Shown here: one piece after another, positions 7,589 through 15,693 of the stretch
Layout: each line of letters starts with the position of its first letter
Numbering within the stretch: the first letter of the stretch is position 1
NCBI GenBank assembly: GCA_902795215.1
Contig: CADBKG010000020.1
Span: forward strand, 1-34,946
DNA: 34,946 nucleotides
Origin: an uncultured Erysipelotrichaceae bacterium
Lineage (GTDB): Bacteria; Bacillota_I; Bacilli_A; RF39; UBA660
Direction: 5' to 3'
Made by a program: the position numbers and the translations under genes
The notes under the pieces: generated by a model
What the model was told of the DNA's origin: nothing
The model's database searches: none
What the model saw: only the letters and a program-made list of their open reading frames with translations

Positions 7589-7610
7589 AAAACCTACACA
7601 TGTAAGTTTT
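7589..7610 (-). terminator. Terminator of the small putative zinc-protein gene
   Basis: Minus-strand arms AAAACTTACA and TGTAGGTTTT pair over 10 bp with one G-U pair, and a T-rich tail follows. The hairpin overlaps the TAG stop of the gene and separates it from the TIR-STING promoter. Confidence 0.65.
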
Positions 7611-8121
7611 TATTTTTATCATCAGTATTGTACATATTATCGAGTCCCTCAATAATTTCTTCTAAACTATAACCATCTCTTTTAAACACAAAATAGTTGC
7701 TTCTAATTTCAGGTACATTATAAGAATTAGCATGAATAAGAAATATATTTTCTGTTGTATTTTTACTCAAAACAGCATCTTTTCCACATTCAGCGCATGT
7801 ACAATAATACTTGCCATTATTTTCAGATGCAATATAAAGAGGATGTGTGCAATCATCTTTATTTAATGCATTAATATCGTTTAATAAGTGTTGGTTTTCT
7901 AAGTCGATTAAAAAATTGTATCTATCATAAGAAAGATATAATCTTACATCTTCACTTTCCATTAAAAGCTCCAGCATCTCAACATCTTTAGATTTTTTTG
8001 CAATTTCTCTTTGTTTTTCAGCATGATAATCAATCATAACTCGATTATTAATAAGTTTATTGATTTTTTCTTTACTTTTACTCTCTTTTATTTGCTTTCT
8101 TATTTCTCTTTCATCAAACAT
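7594..8121 (-). CDS. Hypothetical protein with Cys/His putative zinc site
   Basis: The 175 aa soluble protein is not recognised. The first ~90 residues are charged and helical (REIRKQIKESKSKEK, AKKSKDVEMLELLMESEDVRLYL). The middle holds DDCTHPLYI followed about 15 residues later by YYCTCAECGKDA: four Cys and one His that could bind one zinc. The C-terminus is acidic, with YSLEEIIEGLDNMY. The ATG at 8119-8121 is preferred over GTG at 8128-8130, because AAGG lies 8 bases before the ATG and would overlap the GTG. It has its own promoter and terminator, so it is probably not part of the downstream TIR-STING unit. No nucleotidyltransferase motif (GS...DxD) is present, so it is not a CD-NTase. Confidence 0.75.
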   Translation of the reverse strand: MFDEREIRKQIKESKSKEKINKLINNRVMIDYHAEKQREIAKKSKDVEMLELLMESEDVRLYLSYDRYNFLIDLENQHLLNDINALNKDDCTHPLYIASENNGKYYCTCAECGKDAVLSKNTTENIFLIHANSYNVPEIRSNYFVFKRDGYSLEEIIEGLDNMYNTDDKNKNLHV

Positions 8122-8141
8122 ATCCGTCACCTTGGTTTATT

Positions 8142-8150
8142 ATTATAGCA
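8142..8150 (-). promoter_or_regulatory. Extended -10 promoter of the putative zinc-protein gene
   Basis: TGC followed by TATAAT on the minus strand, about 20 bases before the ATG. No good -35 was found (TTTTCT at 17 bases). Confidence 0.5.
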
Positions 8151-8183
8151 GAAGAGTATTAAAAAGAAAAGAAATTTTTTGCA

Positions 8184-8216
8184 TAAAAAAGACAAACCAA
8201 AGTTTGCCTATTTTTT
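8184..8216 (-). terminator. Terminator of the arginine deiminase operon
   Basis: Minus-strand AGGCAAAC and GTTTGTCT pair over 8 bp, with one G-U, around a four-base loop, followed by TTTTTT. It starts directly after the TAA of the antiporter gene. Confidence 0.8.
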
Positions 8217-9701
8217 TTATAAAACTATCATTGCTATAGTTAGAATAATAATATTTACAACTAGTATAGTAAGTACTACTTTTCCAACCCATTTTAACCA
8301 TGTAGTATATTCTACTTTAGCAAGTTCTAGTCCACCCATTATAGCACCACAAGTTGGTGTAAATAAGTTAACAAGTCCATTTGCAGCGACCATTGACATA
8401 AGAGTTGTTTCAACACTGTATCCAACAGAAGATGCTAGTGGTCCCATAATTGGAGTTGATAATGTTGCAAGTCCACTTGATGATGGAACTAATATTGATA
8501 ATCCAACATGTAATAAGTAGTTAAGTGGTGCGAATACATATGCTGGAACATGTGATAATCCTTTTGATGCATTGAAGATAATATAGTTATCTAAATGTGT
8601 TTGCATCATTAATATGCTTGTACCACGAGCTACTGCGATGATTAAGATAACACCTACCATATCATCTGCACCATCAATAATAGTATCAACAAGTTCATGT
8701 TCGCTCATACCATTAATTATTCCAATTATAATAGTCATTATCAAGAACCATAAAGTTGATTCTTGGAAATACCAACCACCAAGAGGAATAAATCCATTTG
8801 CAAGTTTTCCAAGTACTGGAACACCTTCTAAAGCACTTTGAATATTAGAGAATAACATTACTCCAAAGTCTTCCCATGGAATAAATCCAATAATCATAAC
8901 AATAAATGTTATTAAGAATAACCAAAGAGTTGCTTTTTGTTTTCCACTTAGTTTTGGAACTTCTTTTGAACTACTTGTTTGTCCATATGTTTCTTTCATT
9001 GCTTTTTGTTCTTGTAATGAAAGGAATGTTGAACCTTTTTTCTTGATTACTTTCTTTGCATATCTAACTACAAAAAGCATTGATATTAGATATGTAGTAA
9101 TCCAAAGAATTACTCCAAGACCTATAATAATACCTTGATTAACAGCGATACCATCAGGGAGTGCATCAACTGCAACACCTACTGCGAATGGGTTAACTGT
9201 AGAACCAAGTACACCTGATCCTGCACCAAGTAAAACTACTGCAGATGATACTATAGTATCCATTCCTGCTGCAACCATTGCTACAGCTAGGATTGCATAG
9301 AAACCAACTGTTTCTTCAAGCATACCATAAGTAGTACCACCAATTGAGAAGATAAACATTAATACTGCTATTAATATTAATTCATTCCCTTTCAGCTTTT
9401 TAATTAAAACCTCTATACCTGTTTCAATTGCATGAGTAGTATTTACTACTTTTAAGAATGCTCCTAAAACAAGTATGAATATTGCGATGTCAATTGCATC
9501 TGCAAAACCAAGAATTGGTGATAGGAGTGTATTGTACAATGTTGCTTTAACAACACCACTACCATCAACAATTTCGTCGCCTACAAATTTAGCTTCTGGT
9601 AAAAATTGTGTAATAATTGCTAAAACAAATGTAAGCAATAAAATGATTGTAAAAGCAGATAAAGATAACTTTCTCTTGCTTCTTTTTGCCGGTCTAGCCA
9701 T
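8217..9701 (-). CDS. arcD: YfcC/ArcD-type arginine-ornithine antiporter
   Basis: The 494 aa, largely hydrophobic protein has about 12 membrane segments after a basic N-terminus (MARPAKRSKRKLSLSAFTII). Motifs such as GGTTYGMLEETVGFY, GSGVLGSTVNPFAVGVA, LVPSSSGLATLSTPIMGPLA and GLVNLFTPTCGAIMGGLELA are typical of the YfcC family (DcuC-like superfamily). Family members exchange arginine for ornithine in deiminase operons. It is the last gene after arcA-arcB-arcC, consistent with importing arginine and exporting ornithine. The ATG at 9699-9701 is chosen because AAGGAGG lies 9 bases upstream; an in-frame start 13 codons earlier would overlap arcC. Substrate assignment rests on operon context. Confidence 0.88.
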   Translation of the reverse strand: MARPAKRSKRKLSLSAFTIILLLTFVLAIITQFLPEAKFVGDEIVDGSGVVKATLYNTLLSPILGFADAIDIAIFILVLGAFLKVVNTTHAIETGIEVLIKKLKGNELILIAVLMFIFSIGGTTYGMLEETVGFYAILAVAMVAAGMDTIVSSAVVLLGAGSGVLGSTVNPFAVGVAVDALPDGIAVNQGIIIGLGVILWITTYLISMLFVVRYAKKVIKKKGSTFLSLQEQKAMKETYGQTSSSKEVPKLSGKQKATLWLFLITFIVMIIGFIPWEDFGVMLFSNIQSALEGVPVLGKLANGFIPLGGWYFQESTLWFLIMTIIIGIINGMSEHELVDTIIDGADDMVGVILIIAVARGTSILMMQTHLDNYIIFNASKGLSHVPAYVFAPLNYLLHVGLSILVPSSSGLATLSTPIMGPLASSVGYSVETTLMSMVAANGLVNLFTPTCGAIMGGLELAKVEYTTWLKWVGKVVLTILVVNIIILTIAMIVL

Positions 9702-9702
9702 T

Positions 9703-10623
9703 TTACTTATCCTCCTTACTAATAACTGTACCAGTTTCATTATTTAAGGCCTTTTTAGCTTTGGTTAATGAAGTTATGATAGCCTTAACACCTTTTTTAT
9801 GATTTACAAAATCTAGGCAAGCTTCTACTTTTGGAAGCATACTGCCTGCTGCAAATTCATTATTTTTTATATATTCTTCCGCTTCTTTTGGCGTTAATTT
9901 TCTAAGTGCCATCTGATCTTTTGTTCCAAAATTGATTTTAACAGTTTCAACAGTTGTTAATATAAGTAATATGTCTGCATCAAGTAACTTTGCAAGTTTT
10001 GCGCTAGTTCTATCTTTGTCAATAACTGCATCTACTCCCTCATGACCATATCTTGTTTTTACAACAGGGATACCTCCACCACCACACGCGATTACTATAT
10101 TATTTTTAATTAATCTTTTAATAAGTGGTAATTCAACTATTTTAAGTGGCATTGGAGATGCAATTACTCTTCTATACCCTCTTCCAGCATCTTCTTTATA
10201 AATAGCATTTGTTTCTTTAGCTAGTTTTTCAGCTTCAGTTTTTGTATAAAAATTACCAATAGGTTTAGTAGGATTATTAAATGCAGGATCTTTTTTACTT
10301 ACTTCCACTTGAGAAACGATGGTAGTACATTTTTTTCTCATATGTCTTCTCTCAAGTTCTTTTTGAATAGACTGCTGTAAATGATATCCAATATAACCTT
10401 GACTCATTGCCCCGCATTCTGCGAAAGGCACATACAGATTATTTGAATTCATATTTTTATAAATCATTCCTACTTGTGGTCCATTACCATGAGTTACAAT
10501 TATTTCATTACCGCTTTCAGAAAGATCTACAATTCTTCTTGCAGTTTTCTTAACTATATTAAGCTGCTCCTGGGGTGTTCCACCAAGAGCGTTACCTCCA
10601 AGTGCTACAACAATTCTACTCAT
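9703..10623 (-). CDS. arcC: Carbamate kinase
   Basis: The 306 aa enzyme converts carbamoyl phosphate and ADP to ATP, ammonia and CO2, the energy-yielding last step of the arginine deiminase pathway in the cytosol. It shows the amino-acid-kinase start RIVVALGGNALGG, then THGNGPQVG near 45, ACGGGGIPV near 180, and VDAVIDKDRTSAKLA with the nucleotide-binding LLILTTVE. Length is normal for the family. Its ATG shares ATGA with the arcB TGA stop (4-base overlap). The antiporter start lies 2 bases beyond its stop, so all genes are tightly coupled. No damage is seen. Confidence 0.96.
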   Translation of the reverse strand: MSRIVVALGGNALGGTPQEQLNIVKKTARRIVDLSESGNEIIVTHGNGPQVGMIYKNMNSNNLYVPFAECGAMSQGYIGYHLQQSIQKELERRHMRKKCTTIVSQVEVSKKDPAFNNPTKPIGNFYTKTEAEKLAKETNAIYKEDAGRGYRRVIASPMPLKIVELPLIKRLIKNNIVIACGGGGIPVVKTRYGHEGVDAVIDKDRTSAKLAKLLDADILLILTTVETVKINFGTKDQMALRKLTPKEAEEYIKNNEFAAGSMLPKVEACLDFVNHKKGVKAIITSLTKAKKALNNETGTVISKEDK

Positions 10624-11612
10624 GGTTTCATCGTCTCTAGCATAACTGCTTTAATAGTATGGAGTCTATTTTCTGCTTCTTCAAATACTCTTGAGTGACT
10701 TGACTCAAATACTTCGTCTGTTACTTCCATCTCTTTAATACCAAATTTTTCATAAATTTCTTTTCCAATAGAAGTATCTATATTATGGAAAGACGGTAAG
10801 CAGTGTAAAAATATAACATTCTTACTAGCGTTATCTAAAATCTTTTTATTAACTTGATACTTTTTTAAAAGTTTAATACGTTTTTCAAATATTTCCATTG
10901 GTTCTCCCATAGAAACCCAAACATCCGTGTATAGTACATCAGCATCTTTAGTGGCTTTCATAGGATCACTTTCAAATGTAAGAGTTGCTCCAGTTTTTGA
11001 TGCAATTTCTTCACATTCTTTTATTAACTCTTTATCTGGAAATAATTCTTTAGGAGCACAACATACAAAGTGCATACCCATTTTAGCAGATACTACCATT
11101 AAAGAGTTTCCAACATTATTTCTTGCATCTCCTAAAAATACAAGTTTAATACCTTTTAATTTACCAAACTCTTCTTTAACAGTCATTATATCTGCAAGCA
11201 TTTGAGTTGGATGGAATTCATTTGTTAAACCATTCCAAACTGGTACATCAGCATATTTTGCAAGTGCTTCAACTCTTGCTTGTTCAAAACCTCTATATTC
11301 TATTCCATCATACATTTTTGCAAGAACTCTAGCAGTATCGGCAATTGTTTCTTTTTTTCCAAGTTGGGATCCAGTTGGACCAAGATATGTAACATTCATT
11401 CCTAAATCTTTAGCGCCAACTTCAAATGCACATCTAGTCCTTGTAGAATCTTTTTCAAATATAAGTGCAACTTGTTTTCCTTTTAAATATCTATGAGACT
11501 CATTATTCCTTTTTTGTTTTTTTAGTGTCATTGCAACTTTAACTAAATGATTGATTTCTTTTGGAGTAAAATCAAGTAGTTTTAAAAAATCCCTATTTCT
11601 TAAATCTACCAT
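10620..11612 (-). CDS. arcB: Ornithine carbamoyltransferase, catabolic
   Basis: The 330 aa enzyme phosphorolyses citrulline to ornithine and carbamoyl phosphate. The carbamoyl-phosphate loop STRTR is at 56-60, HPTQ at 134-137, the ornithine-side VWVSMGE at 231-237 and HCLP at 270-273; all key residues are present. Full length and adjacency to arcA and arcC favour the catabolic form over a biosynthetic ArgF. The start overlaps the arcA end by 7 bases, and it overlaps arcC by 4 bases. Confidence 0.96.
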   Translation of the reverse strand: MVDLRNRDFLKLLDFTPKEINHLVKVAMTLKKQKRNNESHRYLKGKQVALIFEKDSTRTRCAFEVGAKDLGMNVTYLGPTGSQLGKKETIADTARVLAKMYDGIEYRGFEQARVEALAKYADVPVWNGLTNEFHPTQMLADIMTVKEEFGKLKGIKLVFLGDARNNVGNSLMVVSAKMGMHFVCCAPKELFPDKELIKECEEIASKTGATLTFESDPMKATKDADVLYTDVWVSMGEPMEIFEKRIKLLKKYQVNKKILDNASKNVIFLHCLPSFHNIDTSIGKEIYEKFGIKEMEVTDEVFESSHSRVFEEAENRLHTIKAVMLETMKP

Positions 11613-12853
11613 TTAACATCTTCCCTTTCAAGAGGCATACTCATACATCTAGGGCCTCCTCTACCACGAGATAATTCCGCTCCATGTATTTCAATAACTT
11701 TAATTCCTTCTTCTTTTAAAACTTCATTAGTAACATTATTTCTATCATACACAACAACAACACCAGGAGCGATTGCAAGTGTATTAGAACCATCATTCCA
11801 TTGTTCTCTTTCTGCAGCAACTTTATCTCCACCGGCACAAGGAATAAGTTTTACTGGATGCTTTAAATAAGTTTCAAGTATTTTATCAAGCGAATCATTT
11901 ATTTCTTTAACTGTTAAATCTTCAAAACTATTTGGATTGTTACCATCAGTTATTTCAAATACTTGAAGTGTATCCATAATTCCTGGATGATATGTAAATG
12001 TATATTTATCTATTTGAGTAAATACTGTATCTAAGTGCATAAATGCTCTAGACTCTGGAATACTAAAAGCAAGTATAGTATCGATTTTACAACCTGGAGA
12101 TTTAAAATAATTTTTAGCAAGTTGATCTATTGCTTGACTCATTGTTCTTTGAGAAATGCCAATAGCTACCACATGTTTATTAATATTTAATAAGTCTCCA
12201 CCTTCTGTACTCCATGGGTAGCTTCTATCATAATATTTTTCAGTATCTTTATAATCTGGATGATATTTAAAAATATATTCAGCATATATACATTCTCTAT
12301 TTCTTGTTTGTGAATACATATGATGTAAATCCACACCTTCTCCAACACTTGCAAAATTATCTCTTGTAAAATATAAATTTGGCATTGGTTCAGCGATAAA
12401 CTTATCTGGTGTATTTACAAAATCTTCTAAAGTATTACTAGTACGCATGTTAATTTTAGGTATTGAACTTAATTGAATACCTTCCATAGTTTTTAAAACT
12501 AGTTTTTTACTATTTTTTATATCTTTTAAATATTTATAAACAAGTCCTCTATATTTATATGAATTAATACCTGCTTCATCCATGAATTGTTCAATAAATT
12601 CTTCTTTAATCTCTGGACTTAAATCAATTACTTCTGCCATTAAGTCCTCTAAATAAACAACTTCAACCCCATTGGCTTTTAATGCTTTTGCAAAAGCGTC
12701 GTGTTCTTTTTGTGCATCAGGTAAATAAGGAATGTCATCAAATAATAATCTAGATAATGAATCTGGAGTTAAATGTAATAATTCCTTCCCTGGTCTATGT
12801 AATAAAACCTTTTTTAATTTTCCGATTTCACTAGTAACGTGAATTCCACTCAT
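11606..12853 (-). CDS. arcA: Arginine deiminase
   Basis: The 415 aa cytosolic enzyme hydrolyses arginine to citrulline and ammonia. Substrate and catalytic motifs are intact: FTRD at 162-165, EGGD at 217-220, H273 and D275 in MHLDTVF, and the nucleophile C403 in GGPRCMSMPL. Length fits the family (about 410 aa). The ATG is preceded by GGAAGGG at 8 bases. It is the first gene of arcABCD behind a promoter at 12882-12910. I found no clear ArgR box, so arginine control cannot be claimed from the sequence. Confidence 0.97.
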   Translation of the reverse strand: MSGIHVTSEIGKLKKVLLHRPGKELLHLTPDSLSRLLFDDIPYLPDAQKEHDAFAKALKANGVEVVYLEDLMAEVIDLSPEIKEEFIEQFMDEAGINSYKYRGLVYKYLKDIKNSKKLVLKTMEGIQLSSIPKINMRTSNTLEDFVNTPDKFIAEPMPNLYFTRDNFASVGEGVDLHHMYSQTRNRECIYAEYIFKYHPDYKDTEKYYDRSYPWSTEGGDLLNINKHVVAIGISQRTMSQAIDQLAKNYFKSPGCKIDTILAFSIPESRAFMHLDTVFTQIDKYTFTYHPGIMDTLQVFEITDGNNPNSFEDLTVKEINDSLDKILETYLKHPVKLIPCAGGDKVAAEREQWNDGSNTLAIAPGVVVVYDRNNVTNEVLKEEGIKVIEIHGAELSRGRGGPRCMSMPLEREDVKW

Positions 12854-12881
12854 ACTATCACCCTTCCATATTCTCTTTTAA

Positions 12882-12910
12882 ATTATATCAAATTTTTATT
12901 AAATAGTAAA
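12882..12910 (-). promoter_or_regulatory. Promoter of the arcABCD operon
   Basis: Minus-strand TTTACT (12905-12910) and perfect TATAAT (12882-12887) are 17 bases apart, 29 bases upstream of arcA. Confidence 0.65.
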
Positions 12911-12939
12911 TGTAAAATAAATAAAGGTATATATTTTTA

Positions 12940-12968
12940 ATGACTTTTAGTCTAAAATTTGATAAACT
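12940..12968 (+). promoter_or_regulatory. Possible promoter of the membrane-anchored protein gene
   Basis: ATGACT (12940-12945) and TAAACT (12963-12968) are 17 bases apart with TGA as extended -10, about 30 bases before the start. It diverges from the arc promoter within a 145-base gap. Confidence 0.4.
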
Positions 12969-12998
12969 TATTATGGGAAAGAATAATAAGGTGGTTAA

Positions 12999-13796
12999 AT
13001 GAACACAATTGACAAAACCAAAACCTTTTTAATGATTGTTTTAACAGCAGTTATAATTGTATTTGCAACTACTTTATTTTTTACGTACAAAACTAAATCT
13101 TTTATAAATAAAAAAGTTAAAACTGATGAATTAGTAATAACTGAAACTACCAAGAATTATTTGATTAACCTTGTTCCTTTTTTAGGAGACTCAGAAGTTT
13201 TTTATGATGACAACATTTTTTCAAAGAAAAAAACTCTAGTATCAGAAGTTGATAATAACATATTATATGAAATGGCTTTAAATACACTTAATTCAATTCC
13301 AGATGATGAAGATTTAGAAGGAAATTATAGTTGGATGTGTTATGAAAGAGATTTGTTTGATAGTAAAATAAAAGAAATGTATAACATATCATCAAATACT
13401 GTTTCAAGGCCTACGTTGAGCGAATTAGGAGATGCAAAAAAAATATATCCAATGGAGAATAAAGTGTGTATTACTCATAATAGTAACCAAAACCCTGGGA
13501 ATGTAATATCAAGTATATATAAAACAAAAAAAGAAAATAAAAACATAGTTATATATACCTATTCTCTTTTTGAAGATTGTATAAAAGAAAATAGTGCTTG
13601 TGATGGATGGAATGTTTATAGTGATTCAAAACTTAACAATAAAATTGATGAATATCTTTTTGATGAAGATATTAGTGACGACGATATAATTAACAAACAT
13701 TATGAAGAAGCTGGTAGATATAAACATACATTTAAACCAATAGAAATTGATGGAAAAACAAAATATTATTGGTATTCAACTGAAAAACTGGAATAA
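12999..13796 (+). CDS. Single-pass membrane-anchored extracellular protein, unknown
   Basis: The 265 aa protein is not recognised. Residues ~11-31 are one hydrophobic helix (FLMIVLTAVIIVFATTLFF) after a short basic start, so the remaining ~230 residues probably face outside. That part is charged, rich in D, E, K and N, and has four Cys (SWMCYERD, KVCITHN, EDCIKEN, SACDGW) that could form two disulphides. The ATG is preceded by AAGGTGG. Its overall style (anchor plus Cys-containing domain) resembles the tail of the protein at 3543-4634, but I see no clear homology. It is a lone plus-strand gene ending in a terminator shared with the converging dehydrogenase. Confidence 0.75.
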   Translation: MNTIDKTKTFLMIVLTAVIIVFATTLFFTYKTKSFINKKVKTDELVITETTKNYLINLVPFLGDSEVFYDDNIFSKKKTLVSEVDNNILYEMALNTLNSIPDDEDLEGNYSWMCYERDLFDSKIKEMYNISSNTVSRPTLSELGDAKKIYPMENKVCITHNSNQNPGNVISSIYKTKKENKNIVIYTYSLFEDCIKENSACDGWNVYSDSKLNNKIDEYLFDEDISDDDIINKHYEEAGRYKHTFKPIEIDGKTKYYWYSTEKLE

Positions 13797-13809
13797 AATT
13801 CCAGTTTTT
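13783..13809. terminator. Bidirectional terminator between converging genes
   Basis: AAAAACTGGAA and TTCCAGTTTTT pair over 11 bp around TAAAA. The loop contains the TAA of the plus-strand gene and the other arm touches the stop of the dehydrogenase. Confidence 0.85.
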
Positions 13810-14692
13810 ATTTACTTAATTTTTCAACTCTTCTTTTTTCATTTAACATTGCTCTTCTCTTTGTCGCTGGCATATTGGCAAAAACATTTTTTTGATTTGT
13901 TTTAACTAATGCCATGTCTGCATAATCAATATGCATTTCTTCACCAGCCATAAATCCAGCAAGTTTAGAATTGATAAATAAACAAGGATATGAAATATCT
14001 GTTGGTTTAGCAGTATCATAACTTATTTTAGAGTTACTTAAGACTTCTTCTTTACCACCTAATATGTCATAAAACTCATCTATTTGATATGTATTTGAAA
14101 AACCAGGCATTACATTATTAATTCTTATACCTACTCTAGCATAATCTATAGATTGTTCACATATATATTGCGATAAACATCTTTTAGAAAAAACATATGC
14201 AAAATATGATGGAGAGATATTCTCTAGTTTTTCTATCATAGCATTCATTTCATCAATTGTCTTTGCATTAACAAATGGAGTTTGTTCTTCTTTGTAATTT
14301 TGCCAATTACTTGCTGCCGTAGTAGTTAAAAACATAATAGATGTGCCTTGTCCCATTCTCCATCTTAAATATTTGCTCATCATGTATTTACATGCGGTAA
14401 AATTAGTGTTAAAAGTAGTTTTATAATCACTTTTCATTCCACTTAATTCATGTAATCCAAAGAATGAATCAATATTTCTTGGTAATTGATTAAATGCATT
14501 ATCTATATCATTTATATCAGAAAAATCACATGATACATATCCTGCAATACCAGGTATTTTACATTCATATATATCTAGAACATATACTTTAGCACCTAGT
14601 GCAACTAAATTTTGAATTACACTTTTGGCAACAGCACTAGTACTACCTGTTACTAAACATGTTTTATTATTATATCCAAATGCATCATTCAT
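13808..14692 (-). CDS. Short-chain dehydrogenase/reductase, hydroxysteroid-dehydrogenase-like
   Basis: The 294 aa Rossmann enzyme has the N-terminal cofactor loop TGSTSAVA (15-22) and probable catalytic S128, Y166 and K170 (YVFSK). The first glycine loop is unusual: the common TGxxxGIG is replaced by Ser/Ala/Val. About 30 extra residues lie between the Ser strand and the Tyr helix, like the insertion of bacterial 3-alpha-hydroxysteroid dehydrogenases/carbonyl reductases. PGFSNTYQIDEF is the post-catalytic PG motif. D40 after the second strand suggests NAD(H) preference. AAGGAGG precedes the ATG. It is a single gene with its own promoter. Bile-acid or steroid use would suit a gut host, but the substrate is unproven. 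Confidence 0.85.
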   Translation of the reverse strand: MNDAFGYNNKTCLVTGSTSAVAKSVIQNLVALGAKVYVLDIYECKIPGIAGYVSCDFSDINDIDNAFNQLPRNIDSFFGLHELSGMKSDYKTTFNTNFTACKYMMSKYLRWRMGQGTSIMFLTTTAASNWQNYKEEQTPFVNAKTIDEMNAMIEKLENISPSYFAYVFSKRCLSQYICEQSIDYARVGIRINNVMPGFSNTYQIDEFYDILGGKEEVLSNSKISYDTAKPTDISYPCLFINSKLAGFMAGEEMHIDYADMALVKTNQKNVFANMPATKRRAMLNEKRRVEKLSK

Positions 14693-14715
14693 ATATACCC
14701 CTCCTTATTATGTTA

Positions 14716-14745
14716 ATTATAACATTTATTATTTATTAAAGTAAA
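14716..14745 (-). promoter_or_regulatory. Promoter of the SDR gene
   Basis: Minus-strand TTTACT (14740-14745), an 18-base spacer and TGT-TATAAT (14716-14721) with extended -10. Confidence 0.6.
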
Positions 14746-14747
14746 CA

Positions 14748-15428
14748 CTATAATTCTTGTAATCCATTTTTTTGATTATTTCTTTTAATTATTTTTAAAA
14801 CTATAATTAAAATAACAATAACTAAAATAATAATTTCTGCAATTAATTTATAATTTATTTTTTCTGTTTTTGTTAATTTTACATCATATTTAATAGAAGA
14901 TATAATTTTATTTATATGTTCTTTATTTGTATCAGTTATTTCACTTTTTGTCTGTACAGAAAAAGTATAACCCTTACTATTAACTATAGTATAATAACTT
15001 AAAATATTATAGTCTGCATCTTTATATTCAGTAACGATAAAATTATAATCATTTTTTAAAACATAATACTTAGATGCTTTAACCTTTTTTGCTAGAGTAC
15101 TAGCTAAATTATCAAGTTTTTCATCATTATAATTTGAAATATTATTTATATCTTGTACACTTTTAACTCTTAAAAACATCTCTATAGACTTATCTTGATA
15201 TATAGCATCAATAAAAATATCGTTATCATAAAAGAGTTTGTTCATATAATCGTATGTCAAATTAAAATCATCTAAATATGGATTGTTTTCTAAGTTTTCT
15301 CTTGTAAAAACTGTCCAGTCATCATTAAAATCGATATGCAATTTTTGACTTGTAATATCATAATTTTTTGCAAATACTATTGTTGGAACCATAAAAACAA
15401 CTAATAATGTATATAGAATCTTTCTCAT
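14748..15428 (-). CDS. Secreted, C-terminally membrane-anchored protein, unknown
   Basis: The 226 aa protein has a cleavable-looking signal peptide (MRKILYTLLVVFMVPTIVFA, 1-20). A ~165-residue outer domain follows, with many Asp, Asn and Tyr. Near the C-terminus is a strong helix (LIAEIIILVIVILIIVLKII) and then a short basic tail, so it is type I membrane topology. No Cys and no known catalytic motif. AAGGAG lies upstream of the ATG. The hairpin at 15445-15467 separates it from the preceding gene, so it may be transcribed separately or by read-through. Confidence 0.72.
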   Translation of the reverse strand: MRKILYTLLVVFMVPTIVFAKNYDITSQKLHIDFNDDWTVFTRENLENNPYLDDFNLTYDYMNKLFYDNDIFIDAIYQDKSIEMFLRVKSVQDINNISNYNDEKLDNLASTLAKKVKASKYYVLKNDYNFIVTEYKDADYNILSYYTIVNSKGYTFSVQTKSEITDTNKEHINKIISSIKYDVKLTKTEKINYKLIAEIIILVIVILIIVLKIIKRNNQKNGLQEL

Positions 15429-15444
15429 TTTTTTCTCCTTGTTT

Positions 15445-15467
15445 TAAAAAAATAGACAAATTGTCTA
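15445..15467 (-). terminator. Terminator after the DUF1292-like gene
   Basis: Minus-strand TAGACAA and TTGTCTA pair (7 bp, one-base gap between arms at full pairing) followed by a run of seven T. Confidence 0.65.
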
Positions 15468-15470
15468 CTA

Positions 15471-15692
15471 TTAATTATTTGATATTTTATTTTTTAATAA
15501 TTCAAAAGCGTGTTCTACTTCTTTTTTATTATCAAGCATATGCATTAGTTCAGGATTTTTAAGATAAATTTTTTGTATAAGTTGTTTTTTACCATCCTCT
15601 GTAGAAAGAAAAACATATTTAGTGTCATTTTCAATTACCTGATTGATTAGAATATATTCTACGCCATCAACCTCGTATACTCTTATATCCAT
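15471..15692 (-). CDS. Small DUF1292-like protein
   Basis: The 73 aa soluble protein is of the strand-rich type MDIRVYEVDGVEYILINQVI...KYVFLSTEDG, resembling the DUF1292 family of small conserved Firmicute proteins of unknown role. It starts 1 base after the stop of the upstream membrane protein, so both lie in one operon from the promoter at 16384-16412. No cofactor motif was seen. Confidence 0.65.
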   Translation of the reverse strand: MDIRVYEVDGVEYILINQVIENDTKYVFLSTEDGKKQLIQKIYLKNPELMHMLDNKKEVEHAFELLKNKISNN

Positions 15693-15693
15693 A

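Noticed and set aside
7594-8121. Possible CD-NTase partner for STING
   Set aside because: No GS...DxD nucleotidyltransferase motif; the protein is a short Cys/His-containing chain.
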